Assembly: GCF_003665065.1 (NCBI RefSeq)
Contig: NZ_RCHR01000009.1
Span: 1-64,000, forward strand
DNA length: 64,000 nucleotides
From: Oceanobacillus piezotolerans
GTDB taxonomy: Bacteria > Bacillota > Bacilli > Bacillales > Amphibacillaceae
Direction: 5' to 3'
Positions 7,311 to 15,398 of the stretch are shown here, piece by piece. How positions within the stretch are numbered: position 1 is the stretch's first letter; each line of letters opens with the position of its first letter. Under the pieces are notes generated by a model, which ran no database searches, was not told the DNA's origin, and worked only from the letters and a program-made list of their open reading frames with translations. Position numbers and translations under genes: made by a program.

Positions 7311-7930
7311 CGTACTTTGTTCAAGAAGAAACGTTAATGGAGCTAGAACAATCCTATGCTACGGAACATAAGGTGAAAAGCTTTTTCTATCATCCTAAAT
7401 GGAAATATTACCACTTTCAATCTTTTCTAAACGAACAAACGAAAGAAAAAGCTAGAATAGTAGAACTTTCAAAAGAAGAAGGCGTTGTGCTTACGGATAG
7501 TGGGGAAAGGATACCTTTGAGTGAATTGAAGCAAAGAGGATTCATCCCACTAGAACATTTTAAGACACAGAATATAATTAATAAGCCAGGATATGTTCAA
7601 TTCCGCTTCGAGCAGCCAGCTTCTCTACATTCTTTCATATATGAAGTAATTGAATCGTTTTATCGTTCTCTTGGCCATAAGAATATGAAGATAACAGAAG
7701 CGGATGGATACATAAATGTTTATGTGAAGCCATTCTTAATAAAAGAAAAGGGAGAATATTATTCTTTATTAGAAGAGCATCTGGTTAGTGGAGAGATTAC
7801 TCAGAGACATAATGGTATTCTATTAGATAGTGGAATCGAGAGGATTACTATCTTTCCTTCAACAAAACAAAAGCAGAAATTAAAATCTATTGCAGATAAT
7901 AAGAAGTTAACCATCCTGAACTGGTCTTAG
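7307..7930 (+). CDS. Helix-turn-helix protein, C-terminal piece (frameshifted)
   Basis: The frame overlaps the stop of the N-terminal piece (ATGA) but has no ribosome site. Reading it back in frame before its ATG gives SYRGR, so the segment SYRGRMTYFVQEETL fits as the recognition wing that normally follows a second helix-turn-helix. The remaining ~195 residues are a mixed alpha/beta domain without known motifs (VKSFFYHPKWKYYHFQSF, VYVKPFLIKEKGEYYSLLEEH). Together with the upstream piece it would make a DNA-binding protein of about 285 residues. It is probably a pseudogene unless translation is coupled or the shift is programmed. Confidence 0.55.
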   Translation: MTYFVQEETLMELEQSYATEHKVKSFFYHPKWKYYHFQSFLNEQTKEKARIVELSKEEGVVLTDSGERIPLSELKQRGFIPLEHFKTQNIINKPGYVQFRFEQPASLHSFIYEVIESFYRSLGHKNMKITEADGYINVYVKPFLIKEKGEYYSLLEEHLVSGEITQRHNGILLDSGIERITIFPSTKQKQKLKSIADNKKLTILNWS

Positions 7931-8024
7931 AAGTTCTTGACAATTATTTAGAAGAGTAAACAATTGATTGAAAACATCCATAATGTAAATAGGGCTAGGT
8001 GTAGGGGAGATGATTACTCTTCAT

Positions 8025-8232
8025 CATGCTATCAAGAGCTTTTAAAAGTGATAGCAACCAATAAAAGCAGTTCATCCATGCTATGAAGGGCTTTTTAAAG
8101 TAAAAGCAATCAATAAAAGCAGTTCATCCATGTTATGAAGGGCTTTTAAAAGCAAAAGCAACCAATAAAAACAGTTCATCCATGTTATGAAGAGCTTTTA
8201 AAAGCAGAAGCAATCAATAAAAGCTTTTCATC
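8025..8232. repeat. Four tandem 52-bp repeats plus a partial fifth
   Basis: Units start at 8025, 8077, 8129 and 8181, each exactly 52 bases. A fifth unit begins CATGTTAAACTGC at 8233 and fades out. Each unit runs from CATG(C/T)TATGAAG through a GCTTTTAAAAGC-like palindrome to AATAAAAGCAGTTCATC. Units differ at a few positions, so they are not very recent copies. No open frame crosses them. The array sits after the broken helix-turn-helix gene and before the convergent 3-hydroxyacyl-CoA dehydrogenase gene. Confidence 0.9.
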
Positions 8233-8378
8233 CATGTTAAACTGCTACTATATGTCCTTTAGGCGTGAAAATCAAATGCATATGAGGAACATATCGTTCA
8301 TAAGAACTTGTCTCCGAACCACGGAAAACAGGGACGAATGGCACCATCCGCATTCTGATCATACTCTATGCGGTCATA

Positions 8379-8406
8379 GGAAGCACCAGAACCGTCCCCA
8401 CGCTTC
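8379..8406. repeat. Dispersed GGGACGGTTCT hairpin, copy 1
   Basis: GGAAGC (8379-8384) pairs with GCTTC (8402-8406), and the minus strand of the loop reads GGGGACGGTTCTGG. Similar hairpins occur at 10251-10287, 16108-16135 and 33580-33609. It overlaps the stop codon of the dehydrogenase gene. Confidence 0.6.
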
Positions 8407-9335
8407 TATTTCCCTTTAATTTCCCCTAGTCTAATAAAATTACGATCCCTTTTTTCGAGTGCCTTTTCTACAAGTGTTTCAGAGTAGTTGTAAATGCCCT
8501 CGCCAGCTTTCGTTCCTAATTTTCCCTGACTTATTTTTTCATTAATAAAGGAAGGCACTTTTTCAGCCTGGGATAACTCTGGTGCCAAGTTTTCCACCAC
8601 ACTCTTCCAAATATCAAGACCTCCATAATCCGCCGTTTCAAGTGGCCCGATGAAAGCCCAACGGAACCCTGGACCAGCCGTTAAAGCCAAATCTATACTT
8701 TTCGCATCTGCCACTCCTTCTTCGAGCAAATGAAACGCCTCACGGACAAGCGCTGCTTGCAGACGGTTGGCAATAAATCCAGGAATATCCCTTTGCAACA
8801 CAACGGGCTCCTTACCAATTTTTTTCATTAATGCTACTGTTTGGTCGACGACTTTTTCAGGTGTCTCATCCCTTTTTACGATTTCTACTAAAGGAACGAG
8901 CTGTGCCGGATTGAAGAAATGGGTAATAATAAAACGCTTACTATTTTTCATACTCTTAGTTAATTGCTCAAGAGAAAAGGTAGACGTATTGGAAGCAATA
9001 ATGACCTCTTCCGGAACAAGTTCATCCAATTGGCGATATAGTTGATGTTTAGCATCTAATACTTCGATGATTGTTTCCGTGATGAAATCTGTATCACCGA
9101 CAGCTTCCTTAAGGTCTGTTGTCACCGTAATACGGTTCAATGCTTCTTCCTTACGTGCTGAATCTATCCTTTCTTCCTGAACTAGGAGAGTAAGATTCGT
9201 ATTAATGAGTGATAGTGCTTTGGAAAGGTACTCTGTTTTTAAATCATATAAAGCTACAGAAAATCCTGCCAGTGCATAATTTTGAGCAATACCATGTCCC
9301 ATGGTTCCTGCACCTAAAACGGTTATTTTTTGCAT
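8406..9335 (-). CDS. 3-hydroxyacyl-CoA dehydrogenase family protein
   Basis: The 309-residue protein is a single-domain member of the 3-hydroxyacyl-CoA dehydrogenase family. These enzymes oxidise L-3-hydroxyacyl-CoA or related hydroxy acids with NAD. The N-terminal Rossmann fold opens with VLGAGTMGHGIAQ. The catalytic dyad is suggested by the E in FITETI and H in ITHFFNPAQLVPLVEIV. The C-terminal dimerisation domain contains GFIANRLQAALVREAFHLLEEG. Length fits HbdA-type, L-gulonate dehydrogenase-type and carnitine dehydrogenase-type enzymes, so the exact substrate is open. It is the second gene of a two-gene unit, 32 bases after the hydrolase, with ribosome site AAAGGAG. Confidence 0.85.
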   Translation of the reverse strand: MQKITVLGAGTMGHGIAQNYALAGFSVALYDLKTEYLSKALSLINTNLTLLVQEERIDSARKEEALNRITVTTDLKEAVGDTDFITETIIEVLDAKHQLYRQLDELVPEEVIIASNTSTFSLEQLTKSMKNSKRFIITHFFNPAQLVPLVEIVKRDETPEKVVDQTVALMKKIGKEPVVLQRDIPGFIANRLQAALVREAFHLLEEGVADAKSIDLALTAGPGFRWAFIGPLETADYGGLDIWKSVVENLAPELSQAEKVPSFINEKISQGKLGTKAGEGIYNYSETLVEKALEKRDRNFIRLGEIKGK

Positions 9336-9367
9336 CGGTTTTCATACTCCTTTCTAAATAGGTAAAA

Positions 9368-10183
9368 TTAAGATAAACTTGCTATCTCATTCATCACCTC
9401 TGTTAATTTAGCTGGATTTTCTGAAACTAACATATGTGTGCAATTTTCAAATGGAATGACTTCGGAATTAGCTATGTGTTGGTGTAAATATTCTGCAGTT
9501 TCTTTGGAGTAGAGGGTACTTTTTTCACCATATATTATTTGGGCAGGAACGGTAATTTTCTCTAGAACATCTCGGTAATCGTTTACAGCCATCGCATGCC
9601 ACATTCCAGCAAGAACGAATGGAGAGTTAAGTTTCATTCCTTCCATTAACTCTTCAAACATCTCTTCTGTGATATAAGGTATCGAAATTCTCATGAACGA
9701 ACCGCAAAACTCTTCCATATTGTTAAAGATTCTAGTCAGATCATGATGGGCGTCTTCTAATTGATATTTTCCATGGAAAAGCCCAAGGTTCCAGCTTTCA
9801 TCATTAACTAATTTCGGAGTCATATCTAAAAGTGTTACCGATTTCAATCTGGAATTGCCAAAGGTTCTTACATAATCAAATATAATGGAAGTCCCCATCG
9901 AATGACCGGCTAATGTCACGTTATTCAAATCCAGGAATCCCATTAATTCTTCCAGGTCCTGGGCAAATCTATTCAATGTATATCCAACTTGGGCCTTTTC
10001 AGAGCTGCCAAATCCTCTTAAATCATAGGAAACGACACGATAACTCTCACTTAATGCTTCAAACGTTGGCTCAAAACTGGTATGATCCATTCCCCATCCA
10101 TGAATGAATACGATTGGGTTTCCTTCTCCTTTTTCCTGGTAGTATAATTTCACACCATCACTAGTCTCGAAAAATGCCATCAT
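9368..10183 (-). CDS. Alpha/beta hydrolase
   Basis: This 271-residue alpha/beta hydrolase resembles the haloperoxidase/3-oxoadipate enol-lactonase group. Visible motifs are oxyanion HGWG (28-31), DLRGFGSS (54-61), nucleophile elbow GHSMG with Ser95, and catalytic His250 in ENCTHMLVSENP. The usual acid position after the seventh strand reads GEKS, so the third triad member is unclear. ATG follows AAAGGAGGAATA. It is first in a two-gene unit with the 3-hydroxyacyl-CoA dehydrogenase, which suggests a role in acid or ester catabolism. The substrate cannot be told. Confidence 0.85.
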   Translation of the reverse strand: MMAFFETSDGVKLYYQEKGEGNPIVFIHGWGMDHTSFEPTFEALSESYRVVSYDLRGFGSSEKAQVGYTLNRFAQDLEELMGFLDLNNVTLAGHSMGTSIIFDYVRTFGNSRLKSVTLLDMTPKLVNDESWNLGLFHGKYQLEDAHHDLTRIFNNMEEFCGSFMRISIPYITEEMFEELMEGMKLNSPFVLAGMWHAMAVNDYRDVLEKITVPAQIIYGEKSTLYSKETAEYLHQHIANSEVIPFENCTHMLVSENPAKLTEVMNEIASLS

Positions 10184-10546
10184 TATTCCTCCTTTATATT
10201 TTACTATTATTCTATCAATAATAAAATAGTATGAGAAGTGATAGGGAGCGAGAGGGGGGAGCGTTAGGGACGTTTCCTTTTCCCTCTTTTTTCACAAGAG
10301 GTGAAACAGCATTTATTACAACGAAGAAAACGTTAAATTGATAGTTTTATAATAACGATTTCGTACTGGATGGAATAGAATCTTTATTCACTAATAGGAT
10401 TGGGACAATCTGTTTCTCAGCCGAATCTCAGAGGTATTATGAAAAGGACTTCGAATAGCGGATTGCCTTTATTCCGTCTATTTAAATTTAAAGAACTAGC
10501 TACCCTGCAGCCAAGTAAGGTGGCTGTTTCAAAGTGCACAATAAAA
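10184..10546. other. Gene-free stretch with one hairpin
   Basis: The region upstream of the hydrolase operon has no convincing coding frame. At 10251-10256 and 10282-10287, AGAGGG and CCCTCT form a stem followed by T residues. Its loop carries GGGACGTTTCC, the core of the dispersed hairpin family also seen at 8379, 16108 and 33580. The rest is unremarkable. Confidence 0.45.
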
Positions 10547-10584
10547 ACACTCACTCGAAACGAAAAAATAGGTTGAGTGAGTGT
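10547..10584 (-). terminator. Terminator of the EAL gene remnant
   Basis: ACACTCACTC (10547-10556) and GAGTGAGTGT (10575-10584) pair perfectly. On the minus strand the stem is followed by TTTTTAT. It sits just past the stop of the EAL fragment, so the original gene end is retained. Confidence 0.75.
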
Positions 10585-10588
10585 GTAT

Positions 10589-10985
10589 TCATACTTTAGA
10601 AAGGAAAGAATAATTTTTATCGTGGTTAAGTATCCATTCACCAACCACATCTGGCTTCATCGGCTTGCTGTAAAAATACCCCTGCATGACTTGGCAGCCA
10701 AGTTCGCTTAATGACCTAACTTCGTCTTGACTCTCTACCCCCTCGGCAATGACCTCCAGTCCAAGACTTTCTGCCATGACAATTATGGCATGAATGATCG
10801 CACGTTTACTCGGCTTTTCCAAATCATTGGTAAATAATCGATCTAATTTTAGTGCATCTAGGGGAATTAAATCAAGCAGCCCAATCGAGGAGTAACCTGT
10901 CCCGAAATTATCCATAGAGACCTTTACACCTAATGAACGAATGTGTATAAGCTGGTGCTGAAGAACGCTGGTGTGTTCCCTATTG
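10589..10985 (-). pseudogene. EAL-domain phosphodiesterase, C-terminal fragment
   Basis: The minus strand encodes the last third of an EAL domain, which degrades cyclic di-GMP. It shows the conserved GVKVSMDNFGTGYSSI segment, LDALKLDRLFTND and VIAEGVESQDEV, then the usual QGYFYSKPM end. In-frame residues upstream of the first ATG (LQHQLIHIRSLGVKVS) still match the domain back to about 10985, where the match stops. The EAL signature motif and half the active site are missing, so the piece cannot be functional. The break lies next to an IS21-type remnant, suggesting disruption by insertion and then deletion. Confidence 0.85.
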
Positions 10986-11046
10986 CTTTAAAATAAAGTG
11001 ATTTGAAAGAATCCGGTGTCAGCCCCCACTAAGTATAATTGTCAGT

Positions 11047-11280
11047 TCATTGATGGTGAACTGTAATCCAAGAAGGTAAATTCATAGATGTAGTAGCTTC
11101 TGCATATGAGAGTTGGCTACAAGGTAATGTTGGGACAAAAATACATGCTTTTAGCTTTTCTCCTGTGTCTCGATCAATGACGAAGGCTGTGGAACCCGCC
11201 CAATCGAACTCCATTATTTCCCCTGGTTTTCTGCAAATACGCAACTTAACTTTGTATTTATCTACGGTAATGACGCACAC
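11047..11280 (-). pseudogene. istA: IS21-family IstA transposase fragment
   Basis: The minus strand reads KLRICRKPGEIMEFDWAGST, then AFVIDRDTGEKLKACIFVPT and ATTSMNLPSWITVHH. This is the start of the IstA catalytic core, which includes the first catalytic Asp in DWAG. It stops at TGA 11047-11049. Upstream, VRHYRR in a different frame matches the preceding part of IstA, so there is also a frameshift near 11265. Both ends of the gene and istB are missing. The short stretch GTGTCAGCCCCCACTAAG at about 11010 could be an IS end abutting the EAL gene remnant. Confidence 0.75.
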
Positions 11281-11373
11281 TATGCAAAATGTACTAAATG
11301 AAAAAAATAGCTGGACTATGTATCTATTAGGATTTATAATATTATAAATAAATAAAATAATTAGTATATGTCT

Positions 11374-11442
11374 TATTTTCAGATAACTAATCAGAATAAT
11401 ACATAAATAACGAAGCAGCATGATATAAATTATCTGAAAAAG
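11374..11442 (+). promoter_or_regulatory. Two CodY-like boxes before livJ
   Basis: TATTTTCAGATAACT (11374-11388) and AATTATCTGAAAAAG (11428-11442) each match the CodY consensus AATTTTCWGAAAATT at 12 of 15 positions by eye. The second ends 26 bases before the livJ ATG. CodY represses branched-chain amino acid uptake genes in Bacillota when Ile, Leu, Val and GTP are plentiful. Regulation here is an inference from the two sites and the gene function. Confidence 0.55.
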
Positions 11443-11467
11443 ATAATGAAAGAGGGGGAATTTAGTC

Positions 11468-12649
11468 ATGAGGAAAAGCGTCATTAAGATTCTTTTCACC
11501 GCAAGTTTACTTGGAATGGTACTTGCTGCTTGTGGTTCGGGAGATTCAGGAGCTACTAGTGATGGTGGTGGGGATACGATTCATATTGGTGTGAACATGG
11601 AGCTGTCTGGAGCGGTTGCATCCTATGGCCAATCAGATACGGAAGGGATTGAGCTAGCTGTTGAGGAAATCAACGAAGCTGGTGGTATCGATGGGAAACA
11701 AGTAAAGGTGACGAAGGTTGATAATAAATCCGATGCAGCGGAGGCAACGAATGCGGCAATTAAATTAACGAGTCAAGATAAGGTTACCGCGATTATTGGA
11801 GCTGCTACGAGTGGAAACACAGTAGCCCAAGCGCAAATTGCAAATGATACGGAAACAGTGCTACTCTCTCCTTCAGGGACGAGTCCGAATGTTACGATCA
11901 CAGATGATGGGACATTGAATGAATTTGTTTTCCGCACATCCTATATTGATCCGTTTCAAGGAACCGTAGCAGCAAATTTTGCAATCGATGACTTGGGGAT
12001 TAAAAATGCTGCCATTTTAGCAGATAATGCGAGTGATTATGCGAAAGGGCTAGGTTCCGCTTTCAAGGAAACGTTTGAAGCTGCAGGTGGAACGGTTGTA
12101 TCGGAAGAGGCTTATGTTGCGAAGGATACCGACTTTCGTTCGACGTTAACTCGTATTCAGTCCGCTAATCCAGAATTCATTTTTATTCCTGGATATTATG
12201 AAGAGGTAGGATTAATTATAAAACAAGCCCGAGAAATGGGGATCGACGTACCACTCATGGGTGCGGATGGTTGGGATTCCCCTACCCTCGTAGAGTTAGC
12301 TGGTGCTGAAGCATTGAATAATACATTTATTACAAACCACTATTCATCGGAAGATCCAGATGAAACAATTCAAAACTTTGTAACGAAATTTAAAGAAAAA
12401 TATGATGGAGCATCACCTAACGCCTTTCATGCACTTGGCTATGATTCTGTCTACTTATTAGCCGATGCAATCGAGCGTGCAGGAAGTACGGAATCTACAG
12501 CAATAAAAGACGCACTAGAAGAAACGAAGGAGATAAAGCTCGTTTCAGGAGTTGTTACGATTGATGAGGATCATAATCCAATTAAATCAGCAACAATCTT
12601 AGAATATGTCGATGGAAAACAAGTGTTTAAAACAAAAATTAATCCGTAA
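11468..12649 (+). CDS. livJ: Branched-chain amino acid ABC transporter, binding lipoprotein
   Basis: This is the solute-binding protein of a HAAT-family importer. A 20-residue signal peptide ends in lipobox LAAC, so the mature protein is tethered outside the membrane. The mature part starts with a Ser/Gly-rich linker. It then has the type I periplasmic fold typical of LivJ/LivK: IGVNMELSGAVASYGQ, AVEEINEAGGIDGK, IIGAATSGNT, LLSPSGTSP and HALGYDSVYLLADAI. The 393-residue length is normal. ATG follows AGAGGGGGAATTTAGTC. It begins a five-gene operon. A hairpin after it may lower expression of the downstream membrane and ATPase genes relative to this protein. The exact ligand cannot be read off. 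Confidence 0.93.
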   Translation: MRKSVIKILFTASLLGMVLAACGSGDSGATSDGGGDTIHIGVNMELSGAVASYGQSDTEGIELAVEEINEAGGIDGKQVKVTKVDNKSDAAEATNAAIKLTSQDKVTAIIGAATSGNTVAQAQIANDTETVLLSPSGTSPNVTITDDGTLNEFVFRTSYIDPFQGTVAANFAIDDLGIKNAAILADNASDYAKGLGSAFKETFEAAGGTVVSEEAYVAKDTDFRSTLTRIQSANPEFIFIPGYYEEVGLIIKQAREMGIDVPLMGADGWDSPTLVELAGAEALNNTFITNHYSSEDPDETIQNFVTKFKEKYDGASPNAFHALGYDSVYLLADAIERAGSTESTAIKDALEETKEIKLVSGVVTIDEDHNPIKSATILEYVDGKQVFKTKINP

Positions 12650-12659
12650 TACCTGTAAA

Positions 12660-12693
12660 AAATGCCTGTAGTAATGATAACTTACAGGCATTT
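12660..12693 (+). terminator. Partial terminator between livJ and livH
   Basis: AAATGCCTGTA (12660-12670) and TACAGGCATTT (12683-12693) form an 11-bp stem just after livJ, followed by TGCTCTTATC, which lacks a good T-run. It probably acts as a leaky terminator or as an mRNA 3'-end stabiliser. Confidence 0.6.
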
Positions 12694-12718
12694 GCTCTTA
12701 TCTATATAGACAATTTGT

Positions 12719-12745
12719 AAATGGGAGAAGGGTGTTCTCCCATTT
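12719..12745 (+). repeat. Second intercistronic hairpin before livH
   Basis: AAATGGGAGAA (12719-12729) and TTCTCCCATTT (12735-12745) are perfect inverted repeats with loop GGGTG. The hairpin ends 31 bases before the livH ATG and has no T-run. It could protect a processed livH mRNA 5' end; that is inference. Confidence 0.6.
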
Positions 12746-12776
12746 CTAAACTCATAATTTATAGGGGTGGGAATCG

Positions 12777-13652
12777 ATGGAATGGCTACAGCAGCTCTTT
12801 AATGGCATATCACTCGGCAGTATTTATGCATTAATTGCCCTAGGTTATACCATGGTATATGGAATTATTAAGCTAATTAATTTCGTCCATGGGGAAGTAT
12901 TTATGATTGGCTCGTTTACAGGATTTTACGCGATTGCATTTTGGGGACTTGGTTTTTTTCCTTCACTTGTCTTATCGATGACGGTTTGTGCAGTGTTCGG
13001 TGTAGTAATTGAACGTGTTGCTTATAAACGGCTACGAAACTCCACAAGAATTGCAGCTTTAATCACAGCAATTGGGGTTTCCTTATTTATTCAATATGTC
13101 GTTATCTATATTCGGGGTGCACAACCAGAGGCATATCCGAATGTATTGCCAAATCGAACACTTGATATTTTTGGTATACAAATAAGTAGTCAATCACTCC
13201 TTATTCTTTTAGTTTCTGTCGTACTTATGATTATTCTGCAATTTATTGTCCATCGAACGAAGATTGGCAAGGCAATGCGTGCCGTTTCATTTGATCCAGA
13301 TGCAGCAAAACTAATGGGGATTAATGTAAATAATACGATCTCCGCTACCTTTGCGATTGGTTCTGCACTCGCAGGGGCTGCAGGTGTAATCTTTGGTGTC
13401 TACTATACAAAGATTGATCCTTTGATGGGAATCATTCCAGGATTAAAGGCTTTTATTGCCGCAGTTTTAGGAGGGATTGGTATTATTCCTGGAGCAGTTG
13501 TTGGTGGATTTGTTTTAGGAATTGTAGAAACGGTTGTAAGTGCGTTTGGATTTTCCTTATGGAGAGATGCAGCAGCATTTATTATTCTAATTTTAATCCT
13601 CATTTTTAGACCTTCTGGCATCTTTGGGAAAAATTCGAAGGAGAAAGTGTAG
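12777..13652 (+). CDS. livH: Branched-chain amino acid ABC permease LivH
   Basis: The 291-residue integral membrane protein has eight or so hydrophobic segments. It carries the LivH signature pieces GSIYALIALGYTMVYGIIKLINF near the N-terminus, MRAVSFDPDAAKLMGIN (the cytoplasmic loop contacting the ATPase, about residue 170), and AVLGGIGIIPGAVVGGFVLG. It forms the transmembrane channel with LivM. ATG follows TAGGGGTGG. It lies 127 bases after livJ, with two hairpins between, and nine bases before livM. Confidence 0.93.
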   Translation: MEWLQQLFNGISLGSIYALIALGYTMVYGIIKLINFVHGEVFMIGSFTGFYAIAFWGLGFFPSLVLSMTVCAVFGVVIERVAYKRLRNSTRIAALITAIGVSLFIQYVVIYIRGAQPEAYPNVLPNRTLDIFGIQISSQSLLILLVSVVLMIILQFIVHRTKIGKAMRAVSFDPDAAKLMGINVNNTISATFAIGSALAGAAGVIFGVYYTKIDPLMGIIPGLKAFIAAVLGGIGIIPGAVVGGFVLGIVETVVSAFGFSLWRDAAAFIILILILIFRPSGIFGKNSKEKV

Positions 13653-13660
13653 GTGCTATC

Positions 13661-14620
13661 ATGTTGAAAAAGGTGAATACATTTTGGTTAGCTATCATTC
13701 TTGCGTTTGTATTCTATGGGGTTATTCAGCTACTGATCTCGACCGCAATTATAAATCCATTTTATTCGAATACACTTATCTTTATTTGCATTAATATTAT
13801 TCTTGCTGTGAGTCTGCATTTAGTAATTGGGATTACAGGCCAATTCTCCATTGGTCATGCCGGTTTTCTAGCGCTTGGTGCATATATTTCGGCTATAATG
13901 ACGATGGAGCTAGGCATGCCCTTTTCTCTCGCACTAGTTGCAGGGGGGATTGTTGCAGCTTTAGCAGGGTTGGTTGTTGGGATTCCTAGTTTACGTCTTC
14001 GCGGAGATTATTTAGCAATTGCCACACTTGGTTTTGCTGAAATCATTCGTATTATTTTTCTGAACATTGATTATGTTGGCGGTGCTGCGGGAATGCAGGT
14101 TACCCATGCTACGACATGGACGACTTCCTTTCTCTGTCTACTTCTTACGATTGTTGTGATTGTTAACTTTACAAACTCTAGACATGGTCGTGCATGTATT
14201 TCCATTCGTGAAAATGAAATTGCTGCTGATGCAATGGGAATTAATACGACTTATTATAAAGTAACAGCATTTGTAATCGGTTCCTTTTTTGCCGGGATTG
14301 CGGGTGGATTATATGCGCATAATTTCTATATCATTCAGCCTGTGAACTTTGGCTTTTTGAAATCATTTGATATTTTGATCTTTGTTGTATTAGGTGGACT
14401 GGGAAGTTTATCTGGGGCGGTTATTTCCGCAATTTTATTAACGGTTGTATCCACATTTCTTCAAGAGCTTCCGGAGACACGGATGATTATTTATAGCTTA
14501 GTACTCGTTATGGTCATGCTCTATCGTCCTCAAGGGTTAATGGGAACACGTGAAATAACGGATTACTTCGGAAAGTGGAAATGGAAGCGGATAAAGGGAG
14601 GAAACCAGTATGGAGGATAA
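13661..14620 (+). CDS. livM: Branched-chain amino acid ABC permease LivM
   Basis: The 319-residue membrane protein is LivM-like. Motifs are LVIGITGQFSIGHAGFLALGAY (about residues 58-79; quoted in part), SLRLRGDYLAIATLGFAEI, and IRENEIAADAMGINTTYYK in the ATPase-contact loop, then VLGGLGSLSGAV. The last 15 residues are hydrophilic. The start overlaps closely with livH (9-base gap) and its end overlaps livG by 11 bases, so translation is coupled. It pairs with LivH in the importer. Confidence 0.92.
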   Translation: MLKKVNTFWLAIILAFVFYGVIQLLISTAIINPFYSNTLIFICINIILAVSLHLVIGITGQFSIGHAGFLALGAYISAIMTMELGMPFSLALVAGGIVAALAGLVVGIPSLRLRGDYLAIATLGFAEIIRIIFLNIDYVGGAAGMQVTHATTWTTSFLCLLLTIVVIVNFTNSRHGRACISIRENEIAADAMGINTTYYKVTAFVIGSFFAGIAGGLYAHNFYIIQPVNFGFLKSFDILIFVVLGGLGSLSGAVISAILLTVVSTFLQELPETRMIIYSLVLVMVMLYRPQGLMGTREITDYFGKWKWKRIKGGNQYGG

Positions 14621-15398
14621 ACCGATTCTTCACGTCAGTCAGGTTGGGATTAACTTCGGGGGATTGAAGGCTGTGGATGGCTTTAATCTGAAGCTCTATC
14701 CTGGGGAACTAATTGGACTAATTGGACCTAATGGCGCGGGAAAAACGACAGTCTTTAATCTGCTAACAGGGGTGTACACGCCAACAGAGGGCGAAATAAT
14801 GCTTAATGGTGAACGAATTAATGGTCTAGCGCCTTTCAAGGTTACACGAAAAGGGATTAGCCGTACCTTTCAAAATGTCCGTCTCTTTAATGAGCAGTCC
14901 GTATTAGATAATGTAAAGGTAGCTTATCATTCTTTAGCAAGACATTCTATTATAAGTTCTATTTTCCGTTTGCGTAATCATTTTATCGGGGAACAGGAGA
15001 TGGAAGCAAAGGCAATTGATCTTCTCAAAATCTTCCAATTGGATAAAGTAAAGGATGAAAAGGCAAAGAACTTACCATATGGCGGGCAGAGGAGATTAGA
15101 GATCGCTAGGGCACTTGCAGCAGGTCCGGAATTGCTCTTACTCGACGAACCAGCAGCAGGTATGAATCCACAGGAAACAAATGATTTGATGGAATTAATT
15201 TCCTTTATACGTGAACAATTTAATTTGACCATCCTCTTAATCGAGCATGATATGAAGTTAGTAATGGGAATATGTGAGCGAATTTCTGTACTCGATCATG
15301 GCCTGCTGATCGCAGAGGGGACACCAGATGAAGTGCGAAATCATCCAAAAGTAATCGAAGCGTATCTCGGTGAGGAGGTCATTAGTAATCATGCTTAG
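14610..15398 (+). CDS. livG: Branched-chain amino acid ABC ATPase LivG
   Basis: This 262-residue ATPase has Walker A GPNGAGKTT (about residue 39), the Q-loop in ISRTFQNVRLF, and signature PYGGQRRLEIARAL in place of LSGGQ, as usual for LivG. Walker B is LLLLDEPAAGMNP and the H-loop is LLIEHDM. The C-terminal extension after VLDHGLLIAEG is typical of the family. GGGAGG precedes the ATG. It overlaps livM at its start and livF at its end. It powers transport together with LivF. Confidence 0.94.
   Translation: MEDKPILHVSQVGINFGGLKAVDGFNLKLYPGELIGLIGPNGAGKTTVFNLLTGVYTPTEGEIMLNGERINGLAPFKVTRKGISRTFQNVRLFNEQSVLDNVKVAYHSLARHSIISSIFRLRNHFIGEQEMEAKAIDLLKIFQLDKVKDEKAKNLPYGGQRRLEIARALAAGPELLLLDEPAAGMNPQETNDLMELISFIREQFNLTILLIEHDMKLVMGICERISVLDHGLLIAEGTPDEVRNHPKVIEAYLGEEVISNHA

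Noticed and set aside
7931..8240. CRISPR array
   Set aside because: Units are contiguous 52-bp tandem repeats with no spacers and no cas genes nearby.
8234..8419. 61-codon frame after the tandem repeats
   Set aside because: It begins inside the partial repeat unit and ends in the dispersed hairpin; no ribosome site.
11047..11499. 150-codon minus-strand frame read as one protein
   Set aside because: Only the last third matches IstA; the first part is AT-rich chance sequence overlapping the livJ start region.
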